Shown: one piece after another, positions 13,601 to 25,769 of the stretch
How the letters are laid out: each line of letters begins with the position of its first letter
Numbering within the stretch: the stretch's first letter is position 1
Assembly (NCBI GenBank): GCA_902729315.2
Contig: LR746270.1
Span: 1,830,501-1,894,500, forward strand
Length of the DNA: 64,000 bases
DNA from: Spirodela intermedia
Taxonomy: Eukaryota > Streptophyta > Magnoliopsida > Alismatales > Araceae
Reading direction: 5' to 3'
Made by a program: the position numbers and the translations under genes
Notes under the pieces: generated by a model
What the model saw: the letters and a program-made list of their open reading frames with translations, nothing else
Database searches by the model: none
What the model was told of the DNA's origin: nothing

Positions 13601-13839
13601 TGCCTGTCGTCGCTGAGAATTTCCCCCATTCATCAGTCCTATACATGGCGTAGAATCATCATATCTCGCTGGTTTGTACCACAAAAACTGGTGTGATGTA
13701 ACTTGATTGCTTCTGATAAAGTGTTGATCCATGTTTCTGTGAAGCTTTCCCGGGTCGCTGATGTATATTTTTGTCAAATCCACATCATTAATTCGTATTT
13801 TCCTAAAACTCGAGAACCTGGGCAAGCCGGATCTCTCTG

Positions 13840-13872
<33 letters not shown>

Positions 13873-15280
13873 ACACAACGTTTTATGGGCCGGGGACTTA
13901 ATGGGCCCCTTTTTTGTGTAGAGAGACAACATAAAAGATGCGCAGGGGCATGTGAGCGCACTTCCTCAGCTGCACCAAAACTTAGCGGTTGTGATGGCAA
14001 CGTCAAGAATATATGTGGATTCTTGATGATCGACCCTCTACAGGGGGGGGAAAAACTGAAGTACATTTCCAATTCCGAATAATGAGTTGGTATGGTATTA
14101 CAATGAGAGATTATTGGGCCAACGTTGACATTCATCTGAACCTACGGGGGACCGCCTGGCCTCGCCAGCAGCCTCTGGACTGATCCACTCGGGGCCCACC
14201 GCCCAAATAATTCGACCATCTCCACAAGGTAAGTCATTGGAAACATCGAAGGCTTGCCAAGGTTTGGATTATATTATTCCGAGGTGGATTATATTACCAA
14301 GGTTTGACTATCGGAGGAACGTTTTATTTAAAAAAAAGAAGAAGAGAGAATGAATAATCGAAGACGGATCGTGATTATTTGGTAAACATTTAACGGTTTT
14401 TAACACCCTTTGGGAGTCTTAGTGTTTTTTTCATGCTTTGATTCATAGGAAACCTCGAAGCAACTAGTGATCTTGTACAGTAATATATCCTTCTTATTAC
14501 TCTGTAGGGCAAGAAACCTGATAAGACCTCTACATTCACATTCTACGTCCTTCCATTTCCGACATTCTTATCACCTTCTACACCCATAAATGCTTCCATC
14601 ATTATTTAAATTAAAAAAACTTAGGAAAAGATCTAAATGATCTCTTTCCTAAGATTTTTTAATTTATTTCTAGATTATAGACTTCTTCCATTTTATAAAT
14701 TTATATTTTATTTATATTTTATTATAGAAGTTTCCTTGGTGAAAATGTGATTAAAATTATTTCCAAAGATTCCCCGACAGTTATGGAAGGGATCATCAAG
14801 ATGAAGCTTCTTTCTGAACACAATGGCCGCATGACTCTCAGTATCAGCTCGAAATTGGAAAATAAAAAAGGAAACAAAGTTAATAAACATGCTAAATTCA
14901 ACCTCAAACTGAGCTGGCATCCGGCCCTGTTTGAAAATCAGATAATCTTCAGGGGGATTAGATGGGATGTGTGAGTAATGACCTGGGAAGTCGGAGGAGC
15001 AACTCATTGCCGAGAAGGTGATGTCTCAGGATCTCCGATCCAGAGGTCAGAATAACCGCAGCTCACATGTCAACACTTGAAAGCCTGACCAGATCAAATC
15101 ATTAATGCATAAGTCAACGGTCAGACGTTAAAATTCTACAACCCCATTGGGTTGACGAATGGGCGTCTAAATTAATTCTGTACATTTAATCAAAGGAACG
15201 AGCCATCAATGCAAAAGTTTAGTTTTGTTAGTAACGTCGACTAGAATTCAATTTATAATAATCCTCGTCAAGAAAAAACG
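13601..15280. other. Intergenic region before the CML gene
   Basis: No gene is supported. It holds a CT tract at 13832-13872 and AT-rich spacer at 14560-14740. The open frames at 13505-14135 and 14708-15007 have no family likeness and overlap low-complexity sequence. Confidence 0.5.
13832..13872. repeat. (CT)n microsatellite
   Basis: About 41 bp of CT dinucleotides with two CTGT interruptions near the start. Confidence 0.9.
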
Positions 15281-15477
15281 ACGATGGAATGGACTCCTTT
15301 TACCCGTTCCTCGTCTACTGCTCGTCCTGTGGCCATGACAGCAAGGCCGCCCTCACCCGTTCGCCTTTGGTTTCGTCCAGTCGCTCTCCTCTCCGGCAAC
15401 TCTACAAAAACCTTCTACCGCCGGGACTTCGCCAGGACTCGTCCTTTCACAACTTCCGAATAGTGTTCTTGTCGCCT

Positions 15478-15513
15478 TCTCTCTCTCTCTCTCTCTCTCT
15501 CGCTCTCGCTCTC
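15478..15513. repeat. (CT)n tract in CML 5' leader
   Basis: CT-rich run ending about 60 bp before the CML start codon, likely transcribed. Plant 5' leaders often carry such tracts, which can bind BPC/GAGA factors on the DNA. Confidence 0.8.
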
Positions 15514-15570
15514 TGTCCGTGTCTCTCGCTCATTCGCTCATTTCTTTTGGTCGCTCCTATCTTTGGCACG

Positions 15571-16737
15571 ATGGAAACACATACTACTGTGGATCTCCTA
15601 ACAGAAGAAGAGACCTCCGAGTTCCACGAGGCCTTTTGTCTCGTCGACAGGGATGGAGAAGGTCTGTACATCCTCTTCCTCTTCTGGGTTCTTCCGCGGT
15701 TCTTTCGTGTTCTCTTGTCAGCGAAGAGCGCTCCTCTTGAGGCATCCATGCGTAGCTATCTCTTCCTCCACGAGGTCTCAATGGAAAAGGAGAGCTTCCA
15801 TGTTGACTAGATTCCTTTTGCTAACTACAGTACATTGTGCGTCCCAAAATATGGCAACCTCTAATTAGATGACACAACAAAGCCTAGTTTTTCCGTGATG
15901 CTTGCTACCTAACAACTGGGATTACTAAGCCAGGGATCTAGAGTAACTGTTCTTGAAGAGTCAAGCCCAAAGTTCCCCACTTTCTCGGAAAACTTCTTCA
16001 TTTAAATATACCCACCTCTTCCAAGGTCACCAAAAGAGAACGTTCAGAAGTCAATGGAGTGGAAATTCAAAGCAGGCAGTTTCTTGAAAAGCTCAAAGCG
16101 ATCGTTGTCCTCTGATTTGAGTTCCCATCTTTCATTTTCACAGGCTGTATCACCCTCGAGGAACTCGCCGCCGTCATCCGCTCGCTGACTCCAAACGCGA
16201 CCAGCCAGGGGCTCCGGCAAATCTCCAGGGAGGTCGACGCCGATGGGAGTGTAACTATCGAATTCAGACAATTCCTAAACATCATATGGGAAACAAAGGT
16301 ACAGAACTAGGTTTTCATCGTGAGAGAGTCTCAGTTTATCTCGCCAGGCTACTTCTCACCAATCTTGACTTATGGTGGTGCGCTAGCTGGAGGTGGATGC
16401 AGAGGAGGAACTGAAGGAATCTTTCAAGGTTTTCGACAAAGACCAGGATGGCTTCATCTCCGCCTTCGAGGTAAATTCCAGCGGACGGATCAAATATATA
16501 AATAGAAACACACATATATATATATGTAGATATATATATATATATATATATATATCTACGTTACACTCTGAAGATGGCTCCCGGATGAAATTGGTCTCGC
16601 AGCTGAGGACCGTGATGGCAAGTCTAGGGGAGAAACTGACCGATGAGGAGGTGGAACAGATGATCAGGGAGGCTGACGTGGACGGAGATGGGAAGGTCAA
16701 CTACGAGGAGTTCGTGCGGATGATGACCTTCATATGA
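15571..16737 (+). CDS. Calmodulin-like protein (four EF hands, CML8/11 type)
   Basis: Exons 15571-15661, 16144-16298, 16387-16470 and 16603-16737 (TGA) encode about 154 residues starting [14 protein letters not shown]. The third exon could instead begin six bases later, giving 152. It is a Ca2+ sensor of the calmodulin family that binds targets through two lobes. EF1 loop is residues 26-37 (DRDGEGCITLEE). EF2 loop is 62-73 ([12 protein letters not shown]), with Val in place of the invariant Gly at loop position 6 and Gln in place of Glu at position 12, so it is probably weak or silent. EF3 is 99-110 ([12 protein letters not shown]) and EF4 is 135-146 ([12 protein letters not shown]); both look intact. 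The [18 protein letters not shown] segment is near-canonical. The divergent N-lobe makes it a CML and not true calmodulin. The last intron is only 132 bp and stays open in frame. Confidence 0.88.
16513..16559. repeat. AT microsatellite and 34-bp palindrome in CML intron 3
   Basis: TA repeats at 16513-16555. Within them 16526-16559 is a perfect inverted repeat (GTAGA arm, TA core, TCTAC arm). It lies in the middle of the 132-bp third intron. Confidence 0.85.
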
Positions 16738-18900
16738 TGACCTGGATAAGAGGAGGAACATCTCGATTGCCGCTCCTAAGATTTCTAGTTCACCCGCAAA
16801 TTCGTGGGATTATTTTGGAATCTCATTCTTTTTTCAGTAGTTGCATGGGAGGTGGACGATATTCCCTCAAAACATCCCATTGTTTGTAACATGAGCCTCT
16901 GATTAAGGCAAATAGTTCAGAGTTGACTTTTCAGCACATCACAACCCCCCACTGCTCTTCACTTGTTGGTGATTAGTTCGGGCTGACCTTTCTAAGAGCC
17001 TGAAAAATAAATCCCCGTCAAATAGAACCTTAGTAAGCGAAATAAGATCCATCAAACAGCTTTTCAATCCTCGGGGATATGAATTTATTATCGGCTGTCG
17101 CCACAGACAAGATACCGAGAGGAAGTCTCATATGTGAAAGTTTCCAACTCTCGAATTAAATGCGATACGACCCACTCCTGGTCAACTGTGCCCACCTGGT
17201 TGGAACCTAAATAAAGAGCTTCAAAGGGCTTGACTAGAGGCATAATTGCACCTTCAGACAACTTAGGTTGACCTTGACCTAGTCCACCACTGCCAACTAA
17301 GAGAATGGATAAGAAATTTGAGGGTCCAACTGATCGATTTTCTTGCGGGGAAATTGAATGGCAACGACTTATCGTGATTTGAAAGGCGGATATGGACGGT
17401 CAGATGACAATTGCTACGTGAGCAATGACGCCGGATGCAACCCGATTTCTTCTTTATTCTAGCGTTCGTTCTGGATGCTGCTAATATCGAGTTTGAAAAG
17501 TAAGCATGGATAGAAAGTTAAAATAAATCCTATGACGAACTTATCTAGAGTGTTGACTTACTAGATGGTCGGCAAAAATCGTGGTGGGTCAACTTAAGCC
17601 ACTTTTTTTTCAATATAGCATACTAACAAATCACCTTATCCATCCACCAATTGGTTTGTAGATTTCTCACCAACTGCGAGCATTTTTTTTCTGGAAATAG
17701 TCTTAAAGCTTCTTTAGTGAGGGTTACACTCGAATAAATAACCTTCTGCATGACTGAGATATATACAGATATATCTATATATATATATATATGTATATCA
17801 CTGCCATAACCAAACAGGTGCGTATCATGTGAGGAAATATCGGAAAAAGGTTCATGTTGAGAATTCAATTTTTTTAAAAAAGGGTTAGTTGGTTAATTTT
17901 TTCCTTGCGCTGATGCTCCACAATATTCACTTTGAGTACATTTTAATGTTTTCACACTATATATGGTTGTTTTACAGATTTGATCCTGACGTAAAACATG
18001 ACAGTTTCTTACAAAGAAGCAACTCGAAATTAACGGCAGAAGAAATTGACACTAATTTAATGGACAGTTTCCCATGAAAAATGACTAACTATAATTGTTC
18101 TCTTAATTCGCTGGATCATTTATGAGTCTCACGTTCATCTCTCTATAAAGTCAAATGGAGGATGTATCACTAAATGCAGGCAATAAAGTTTAAAATGCGT
18201 ATAAATTAAAATTTAAAAGTCAAGATGAGTATCTAATGCTGATGATGAGTATGTATGCCATATTAGAATCTTCCTTTAGTTCAATAAACGTCTTATATTT
18301 CGTCCACAATCCAGCAACTATGTAACTGTTCTCCAACATCAGGTACCTATCTTTGGGCCTTAAGGTCCAGTGATTGAATCACAAGAATAAATATATCGTA
18401 CACTTGGAGATCGTAATCATGGGTATGGTTAAACGAATGTACATCAGTTCACATATTCTGAATTTCAAAATTATCAAGTTAAGTCTGTATATCACAAAAA
18501 AAGGTTAAGAGCATGTCCCACATATTTATGTGAGACCAACAGATTCAAATGGAGAAACACATGAATAGATGTCTTACACGTAACCAACAAAGAAGTTGAC
18601 ATAAAATCAGAAAAATTCATGTTAAAATTATGTCTGTGCTAAGTATAACATCGATTTGAATTGCAAGAGATCATACCAAAGATAAATCATAAGAGATCAA
18701 CAATGAGAACATTTGTATACAAGTCTGTGAATAAAAAATGAATTGAAATCACATTCCTTGAATGAAAAATCAGCATAAATGAAATCAGAAAACTTATGGG
18801 TGACTTGGTTCCCGTGTTGACTCTTTGAATTAGCCTGTGATGGTAGAACCGATCTCTGAATTTGTATTTCATTTAAGGCGTTCATCACACAGTAGCATAT
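16738..18900. other. Intergenic AT-rich region after CML
   Basis: Presumed CML 3' flank, then AT-rich spacer with a TA tract at about 17769-17793. No coding gene or RNA is recognised on either strand. Confidence 0.5.
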
Positions 18901-18949
18901 GATGGTTGAAGTAACACATCTCACGGTGCCCACACTAGAGCCTGTTTCA

Positions 18950-21900
18950 AGACAGTGTAAGTTTTAAACTTGTTGCATCCCACTAATGGTCTAGTTATCT
19001 TAGAAAAATCTTTGATTAATATTCTGTAAAAACTAGGATGTCCAATGAAAGATATAAGTTGTTTTATAGAAGAGGATGTGGAAGGATCTTTTATAATCTT
19101 GACTTTCCTAATACTATGCCTTCCTTGACTATGAAATGACTTTTTTTTTCCAATTGTGAACTAAATTAGTTTTCACACATCTAGCAAGGACTTGTTTAAA
19201 TTAATCTAAATAATCATCAAATGAGGAGCCAAAAAGAAAAACATCATCTATGAATACTCCAACAAACTATCAACCATTTTAAAAAATAAATAATATGCAT
19301 CTTTGAACCATTTCAAGTACATGGCATAAACCAAAGGGCATTTGAATAAAAGCAAAGGCACCAAGTGGACATGTAAAGGTCTTTTTCTCTCAATGATTTT
19401 GATTAATTGTTATCTAATTATAACCAAATACCCATAATAAAATACATTTATGAAATTTTAATGTTTATAAATTCTTTCATATCCAGTCATATAGTAGCAA
19501 GTGGAGTGCGTAATTCTTTCAAAAATTTAGCATAAATAAGAACATGTCTTATAGTGTCTACTACTATAATCTTCGTATGAACATACTTGAAAAATATCAT
19601 TAATTTTTTATTTTTTATTAGTTTCTTTCTAATTTGGGGATCTCATATTGTAGGAAAAGTAATTTTAGTTGTATAGTTTCTAGGGCCTACTAGATGTTTT
19701 TTTTTACCTAGACTGTCTACTTCTCTACTACCATTTTTTCTCATTATTTAAATATTCTTCCACTAATTTTTTGTTCTTTGATTTTATTTATTCCTGCTAT
19801 TTTACTTTCATTAATCTCATGACCTTATCTCTTAGCTTAGAATTTTTTTCATGTTACTAGTTCTTTAAGAATCATCAAGAACTCTATCACTACTTAGGTT
19901 GGATATGGCTTTTGCATCTTCAAATTGAGGTGCTTAATAAGGTACTTGGGAGTTAACTCTAACTGCTTTAGATGCTTGGAGAAGAAATTCAAGTAAATAA
20001 TTCATTATATTAAATGTTAATTGACTTAGGAGTTCACTTCATTCTTCTCTCTTTATATTCTATTATATTGACTTTCCCCCTTATATGACTTATCGATGTA
20101 ATAACTATAATATCATCTGATGTTTTTGATGTTGATGCCCTTAGTTTTGATACTTCTAAGTTAAAATTTATTTATAAAATATTTAAAAAATATTTATCAA
20201 CTATTTATTAAATAGTAAATTAATTCAATACAAATTTATTTGATAAGTTTAATATTTAAGAAATATTCAAAATATACATTGATGATGCTTGAATAATCCT
20301 ATGGCTAACAATGAGTTAAAAGAGTTAAATCATTGAAATATTTTCATGGTGAATTTAATATGGTGTCATATAGTTTTTAGAAAATTAGGTATCAACACAC
20401 GATGATAGGAAGTTATTGGCCTCAGCATGAAAAATACTTATAAGATCAAAGTAGATGATGTTAGGCATAAGATTCGAACGTACACCTTAGACACATAAAA
20501 GTAAAACTCTCATCAGCCGAACTACTAAAAAAATATAGAAAAATAAAATCAATGGCATGATTTGAAACCCAAACTGGAGTAATAACATGCTAAAAAGTTG
20601 AGTGAAGAAATACAAAGAAATATAAGAGGATCAATGTCTCAAGCAAGATTCAAACTCTAGTGCTATACAATGACAAGAATAAAGTGTGTGTTGAGCCATT
20701 GGAAGCTATCAAAGAAGTTTTTGCCATATACCTTAGATGGTAACATATCAACAAAACATATGGAGAAGATGACAAATAAAATATACTTATTTGGACTTTA
20801 TCTTAGAATTAAATATAAGTATTGATAAACCACATACCCCTAGACAAAGATTTAAATGAAACTAATATAAAAAATAGGCCTTGAATCAAGGAATGAGTGA
20901 AGAGTAGTACCATACATTTTAGATATGCCACTAGTATGCCCACAAAAAAACATGACGAAACTTGAATTTGTGTGACCATTTTTCAAATGATGTAAAGACA
21001 AAAAGATGTGACATAACATAAGGAATGAGTTTACAAAGAATAAGACTTAACTCTGAATGAAGAAATCTATTTATCATATTCATTCACACTTAAAGAAAGA
21101 AACTATTATATCTACGAAAGTCAACCTGCCACACACTTAAAAGAAAAGAGCTGAAAGATTCATCATACATCTCACTCTACTACGGGGATTTGAGTTGACT
21201 CTTACTTTAAAATTTGACTCTCTCTATCAGGCCTTAAGGTTCTTGAGTGATGCATGAAAAGGGTTTGAGCTAAGGCATAGTGCGTTGACAACTTATCAGT
21301 GTCCATGAAGGGTGTGAGTTCTAAAGAGACTAATATATTTGACTAAGACATGTGGTGTTAAGAATCAAACTATATTTAGGAGGGGTGTGATCTTTATAGA
21401 GGTTAGACATGAGTGATTAGAACACTAATCATATGAAATTAGTTGTACTTCTAAAGGAAAATAATGAACTTTGATATGACTAATCATTGAGATTAGATGT
21501 TACATAGTGAGAGGTGAAATAATATAAAAATTCTCTGTCCTTAGTGGTGCTGAGTATGAGAAAGATTATAGTGAACCTATGTAGAGGGAAAGACTAAGTT
21601 AAGTAAATTCGTATGTAGAACAAAACAATTGTGCAAGAACTTGTGTTGACACATACACTCATAGAACATAACATAAAAATATAATAAAAATTGTAGAAAA
21701 TCAATTCACCTCCTCTCTCTTGATATTCCACTTAGCTATATGGAACCGAATGGTTGAAATTTTTGTTGTTGAAAAGTTTATTATTGCTACAATATCATTC
21801 TCCAGACGTTATTAGCTATATCTTCTATTTGATTTAGACTTGATAGGTTCCCTTGAATCGCTTGCAAGTTTGCAACTAAATTTTGCCAAAGAATATGTGT

Positions 21901-22620
21901 TTTGTATATTGATGTTGTTACAATTGATAGAAGTTTTAGGTAGTTGAGATTTGGGGTTACTAATATTTGAACAAAAAGCAAGTTTGCTAATGTTTCCAAG
22001 AAAAGTTAGGATTATAAGAATTTGAGTAATAATTGTGATTTAGTTTTGAATATCCTTGAGCTACTTATACTTGTTAATGTGGAGGCATCAAAGATTGACT
22101 TAAATTAGGACATTCATCTTTAGCATGTGTATGACCTATGAAATATATTATTTTAAATTACAAGGAGAACTAGGCAATATTTGATTGGATTTATTATGTA
22201 AAGATAAAATTAGATTGAACTTATCATCTATTTTTTCCAATTGTTTTAATTTCTTATTACTCCAGTCACTTTAGATTGCAATTCCTTATCTTGTTATCTA
22301 ACTAGTTCATACATCCAACCCTTCTTAAAATACTACTATTCCTATCATAGGCTAAGGATGAACCATAATTTAGAAAATTTTCACTAGGTTCCACTTGTAA
22401 ATGATATCCCACATCTTCACTCATGCATATAAGTTTCTGCACATGACACATCCACCATAAATTTGGGCTGCTCTATTAGTCAATCATAAAGAAATTGATC
22501 AATCTATCACTTAGGAACTCCATGATGAGGACATTTTCTCATAATTCCCTTAAATTTTTCTATACCTCTTGCAACAACTCAACATGAGTTTACATAAATT
22601 CTATAAAAGTTTTCTCACTA
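18950..22620 (-). mobile_element. Decayed Ty3-gypsy retrotransposon relic
   Basis: Minus-strand conceptual translation across stops and frameshifts gives a reverse transcriptase at about 19460-18950. It shows a decayed LDGYSGYNQI-type motif, KTFTCPLGAFAFIQMPFGLCHV, a FIDDV catalytic segment, NWKKSHFIVKEGIVLG and FIKDFSKITRPL. A gag block at about 22620-22300 resembles the KDLLRKCPHHG...FYDGL region (seen as MRKCPHHGVPK, DQFLYD). The order gag then RT on the minus strand fits one Athila-like gypsy element, though the middle is unreadable and other repeats may be nested in it. Exact ends and LTRs are not resolved. Confidence 0.7.
20455..20705 (-). repeat. Two tRNA-like (SINE-type) promoter relics, tentative
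   Basis: On the minus strand an A-box-like TGGCTCAACAC near 20700 is followed by a B-box-like GAGTTTGAATC near 20655. A second pair, TTCGGCTGATGAG near 20520 and GTTCGAATC near 20472, follows. The spacing fits tRNA-derived sequence, but no tRNA folds. This could be SINE remains or chance in repeat DNA. Confidence 0.3.
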
Positions 22621-24985
22621 TATTAGTCTTACCCTTATGATAAAAATTTATTAAAAAAATTTATAATCATATTTGACTAATTCTTTAATCTCTTTTTCTA
22701 GGGTGGATATCTAGTACTTTGCATCACTCTTAAGTGAGAAAAGAAGTAAAGTCAAACAAAGTGCACCATCAGCATCTTTGACAATCCCACATATTCTTAA
22801 ATATTCTTAGAGATATTCATGAGGATGTTCATGAGAATGATCATAAAATGCTGAAATCATCTGAAATATATCTAACTTAATATCATGCATACAAAAAGGG
22901 CATAGAAAAAATCCATTCTAGTAAGTTGGTTAAAATAATACCAAGTTATCTAAAAGGGTCCACATCTCAATTACCTTTCATTTCTAACTACTGATTGTTT
23001 GATTTAATTCGAATAATTCTCTTATTTTCAAGAATAGGTTCTACCATAATGGGGTTTAAGCATCTCTAACAATGCCGCATGCATAAGTCTTTTTTAGTAT
23101 ATATATATATATAAATAATTTTAAATGAGAAGAAAATACTAAGTACTAAAATCTAAAGAAAGAGAAGCAAATGGGCAAAAACAATATTCATAAGGTAGGC
23201 AAATGAAACTATTCTTAGCACCAATGAATTAAATAAAAGAGTTGAGAACATGTAACCAAAATTATTGACCCACTCTTGAAATTTATTATTTTAGTACCTA
23301 AAATAACAGAAATATACACTATTTTAAGTAACTGCTAATAAGAGGGCAAAATAATGATTCTTTTGATATTTCATCCTTGACAATGATACCAAAATTTCAA
23401 TGTCTTAAGTGTTGTGTTATAAGAAAAAAAAGTTAATAAATTTATAAATTGAATTCTAAAGATGTTTCAACAATAAGCTTTGTAAAATCATGTCATCACC
23501 ATAGGAATAAAAGACAAAATTCTGTCTATAATTTTTTCCCAGTACTTATTGTAAATTAAATAACTAAGTGACAGTAAGAGAAGAGAGAAGGTCCCACTAA
23601 CTGCCAAGTCACTATAGCTGAACTTTCTGTCTTTAGATCCTTGTTCAGCTATAGCTTCAATCTACATTGCCTCTAGACCACCTTGGACTTGTGCTAACCT
23701 TTGGAATCATGTTAGACAATGTGGAAAGAGAGAGACAAACCAGAGGAAGAGAAATATTCACAAGCATGTTACCCTACTGATGATGAAACCATATAATAGA
23801 TGGTTGGCAACTCAATGAGATCTAAAAAAAGAAAATAAATAATTCTAAAACAATCTATGTTGTCACACATAAAGAGCTTCTGAATAGAAATGAAATCAGT
23901 TAAAGAAAATATTAAAGAAATAAATCAAGGGACAAAGTAGTATGAAACTCAGGAAATTGAAAGTATGAAGTTTTACATGGAAAAGTGACTACTTGTTCTC
24001 CTTCGTGTAATTAGCGAAGAACAAGAAATCCTCTCTCCTCAAAAGAAGGGAGAAACCCCAACTAGAAGAGAGAGATTCTTTTTTCCTTCTTCCCCACTTT
24101 TAATGTAGAAGAGGCACGAATCTGTTGCTTGGATTGCTCTATTAGGGTGAAATGGTGGAATGGTTTACCTCTGACTGCGACCCCGGCTGGAAGATGGGGC
24201 CTATCACAGGCAAAGGCATCGTCGGGAAAATTTTGAAGGGGGCTTGGAGGGCAGGGCAGATCTCCGGGAAGAAGCCACCAGCTGAGAGCTTGGAAATGGG
24301 GTCCACCGTAGGAAGAAACTGGTCGTCAAAAGATTCTATTCACCAAATTTGTACGTCAGAAGGGCCAGAGGAGTCTGGCCAAGGACTCGTTTTCTATAGT
24401 TCGCAACAATAAGCAAGCAGTAGTGTAGAAAATTATTTAAAAATTAAATTATCCAATTGCAGGATCAATTGTACATCATGAAATGAGCATGACTACCTAC
24501 CTGTTTGGCTCCACGTTTCCTTCTTTTCCAAGACATTGAAGTCAGCTGAGTTTTAGAAAGCATGTAGATGGTCGAACTAGCCATAAAGGTCATGTTAAGG
24601 GAAATTAGGATATTGACTCTATTCCTAACCAAGGTTTTCAGAAAAATCGACATATGTGATGATTATCCTCCTATCTTTAATATGAAAACTTTTGGGTTCG
24701 CTTCTCCCAGAACACGTAATGCTTTATATTTAATCGGTTTCTAACTTCATTCGTCATACTGTTCTTGTTAATCTTCAGAACAATATTATGGTCGTGAAGC
24801 CTTCCAATCGCTAAGAGACGATCATGAAGAGACGAAGCTAGTAAGTAGTTCGTATGGGCCTTCCATTTGACCATACGATAAGTCTCACATACTTTCCGTC
24901 GTTGCACACCATTAACAGCGACTACGAGCGCTTCAATTATTTTAGAGCGATGAACGAGCCCGAATCTGGTCCTTGACCAGCAGTT
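22621..24985. other. Repeat-derived spacer and ATP sulfurylase 3' flank
   Basis: AT-rich to about 24100, then mixed. The open frame 24152-24412 (+, 86 codons) has no recognisable domain and is not called. The last few hundred bases are probably the 3' untranslated region of the minus-strand ATP sulfurylase gene. Confidence 0.45.
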
Positions 24986-25727
24986 CTAAGCGGGAACAGC
25001 TTCATAGAGCTTCCCACCCTCCGAGGAAACCAAGCTGTCGTAGTACTCCACCAGCACCTTCCAACCACCAGGGCACATGAAGCCTTCCGGAGGGCTCTCC
25101 CTCATCCTCGCCAGATTTCTCATCTGCACAGGAGGCGATCACTCACCCTCTCAGCCACAGTAGAGATACATACACATGAAAGGCAGCGCATTGAGCTTGC
25201 TCACCTTGCTGCCCGATACGAAGAGGAAGTCCTGAAGCCTCGACGGATCGAAGAAGGACATCCTTTTCTGGGTCTTGTCATAAGCTGCCATCTGTTCTCC
25301 GCCATGGACGAGGACGCCTCCGTGCGTTAGAAACGTGATCACTAGGCACTCCCCGTTGTCGAGGTAAAGAAATGCAGAGAGGAAGGGGCGGGGCGGCATA
25401 CTCTGAACGGAAGGATGCGGAGCTTCTCCAGGCCGGGGGCCATGCTTAGGACTTTCTTGCCGTGCTCCGCATCGTACAGGTCCCTTTCCTCAGTGGGATG
25501 GCTCATGCCCGCGGGGTCTCTGCCGACAATATAGAAGTTGGCGCCTGCATTGATCCTCGCCTTGGCATGCCACTGCACCTCCGTCGGGCCGGCGTAGAGC
25601 ATGGGAGAGGGGAAGATGGAGACGATCGTCGTTTCCGGGTCCAGAACGCCCTCCTCGAGAACCTGAGAGATTTTTTAGGACAAGTTAACCCTCTTCTCGT
25701 TCTGAACGAGGAGTAAAAAGAGCCAGG

Positions 25728-25769
<42 letters not shown>

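Noticed and set aside
13505-13825. Minus-strand open frame of 106 codons
   Set aside because: Overlaps the plus-strand last exon of the Rab pseudogene; no homology of its own.
24152-24412. Plus-strand open frame of 86 codons near the APS 3' end
   Set aside because: Compact ORF but no recognisable motif; cannot be separated from chance.
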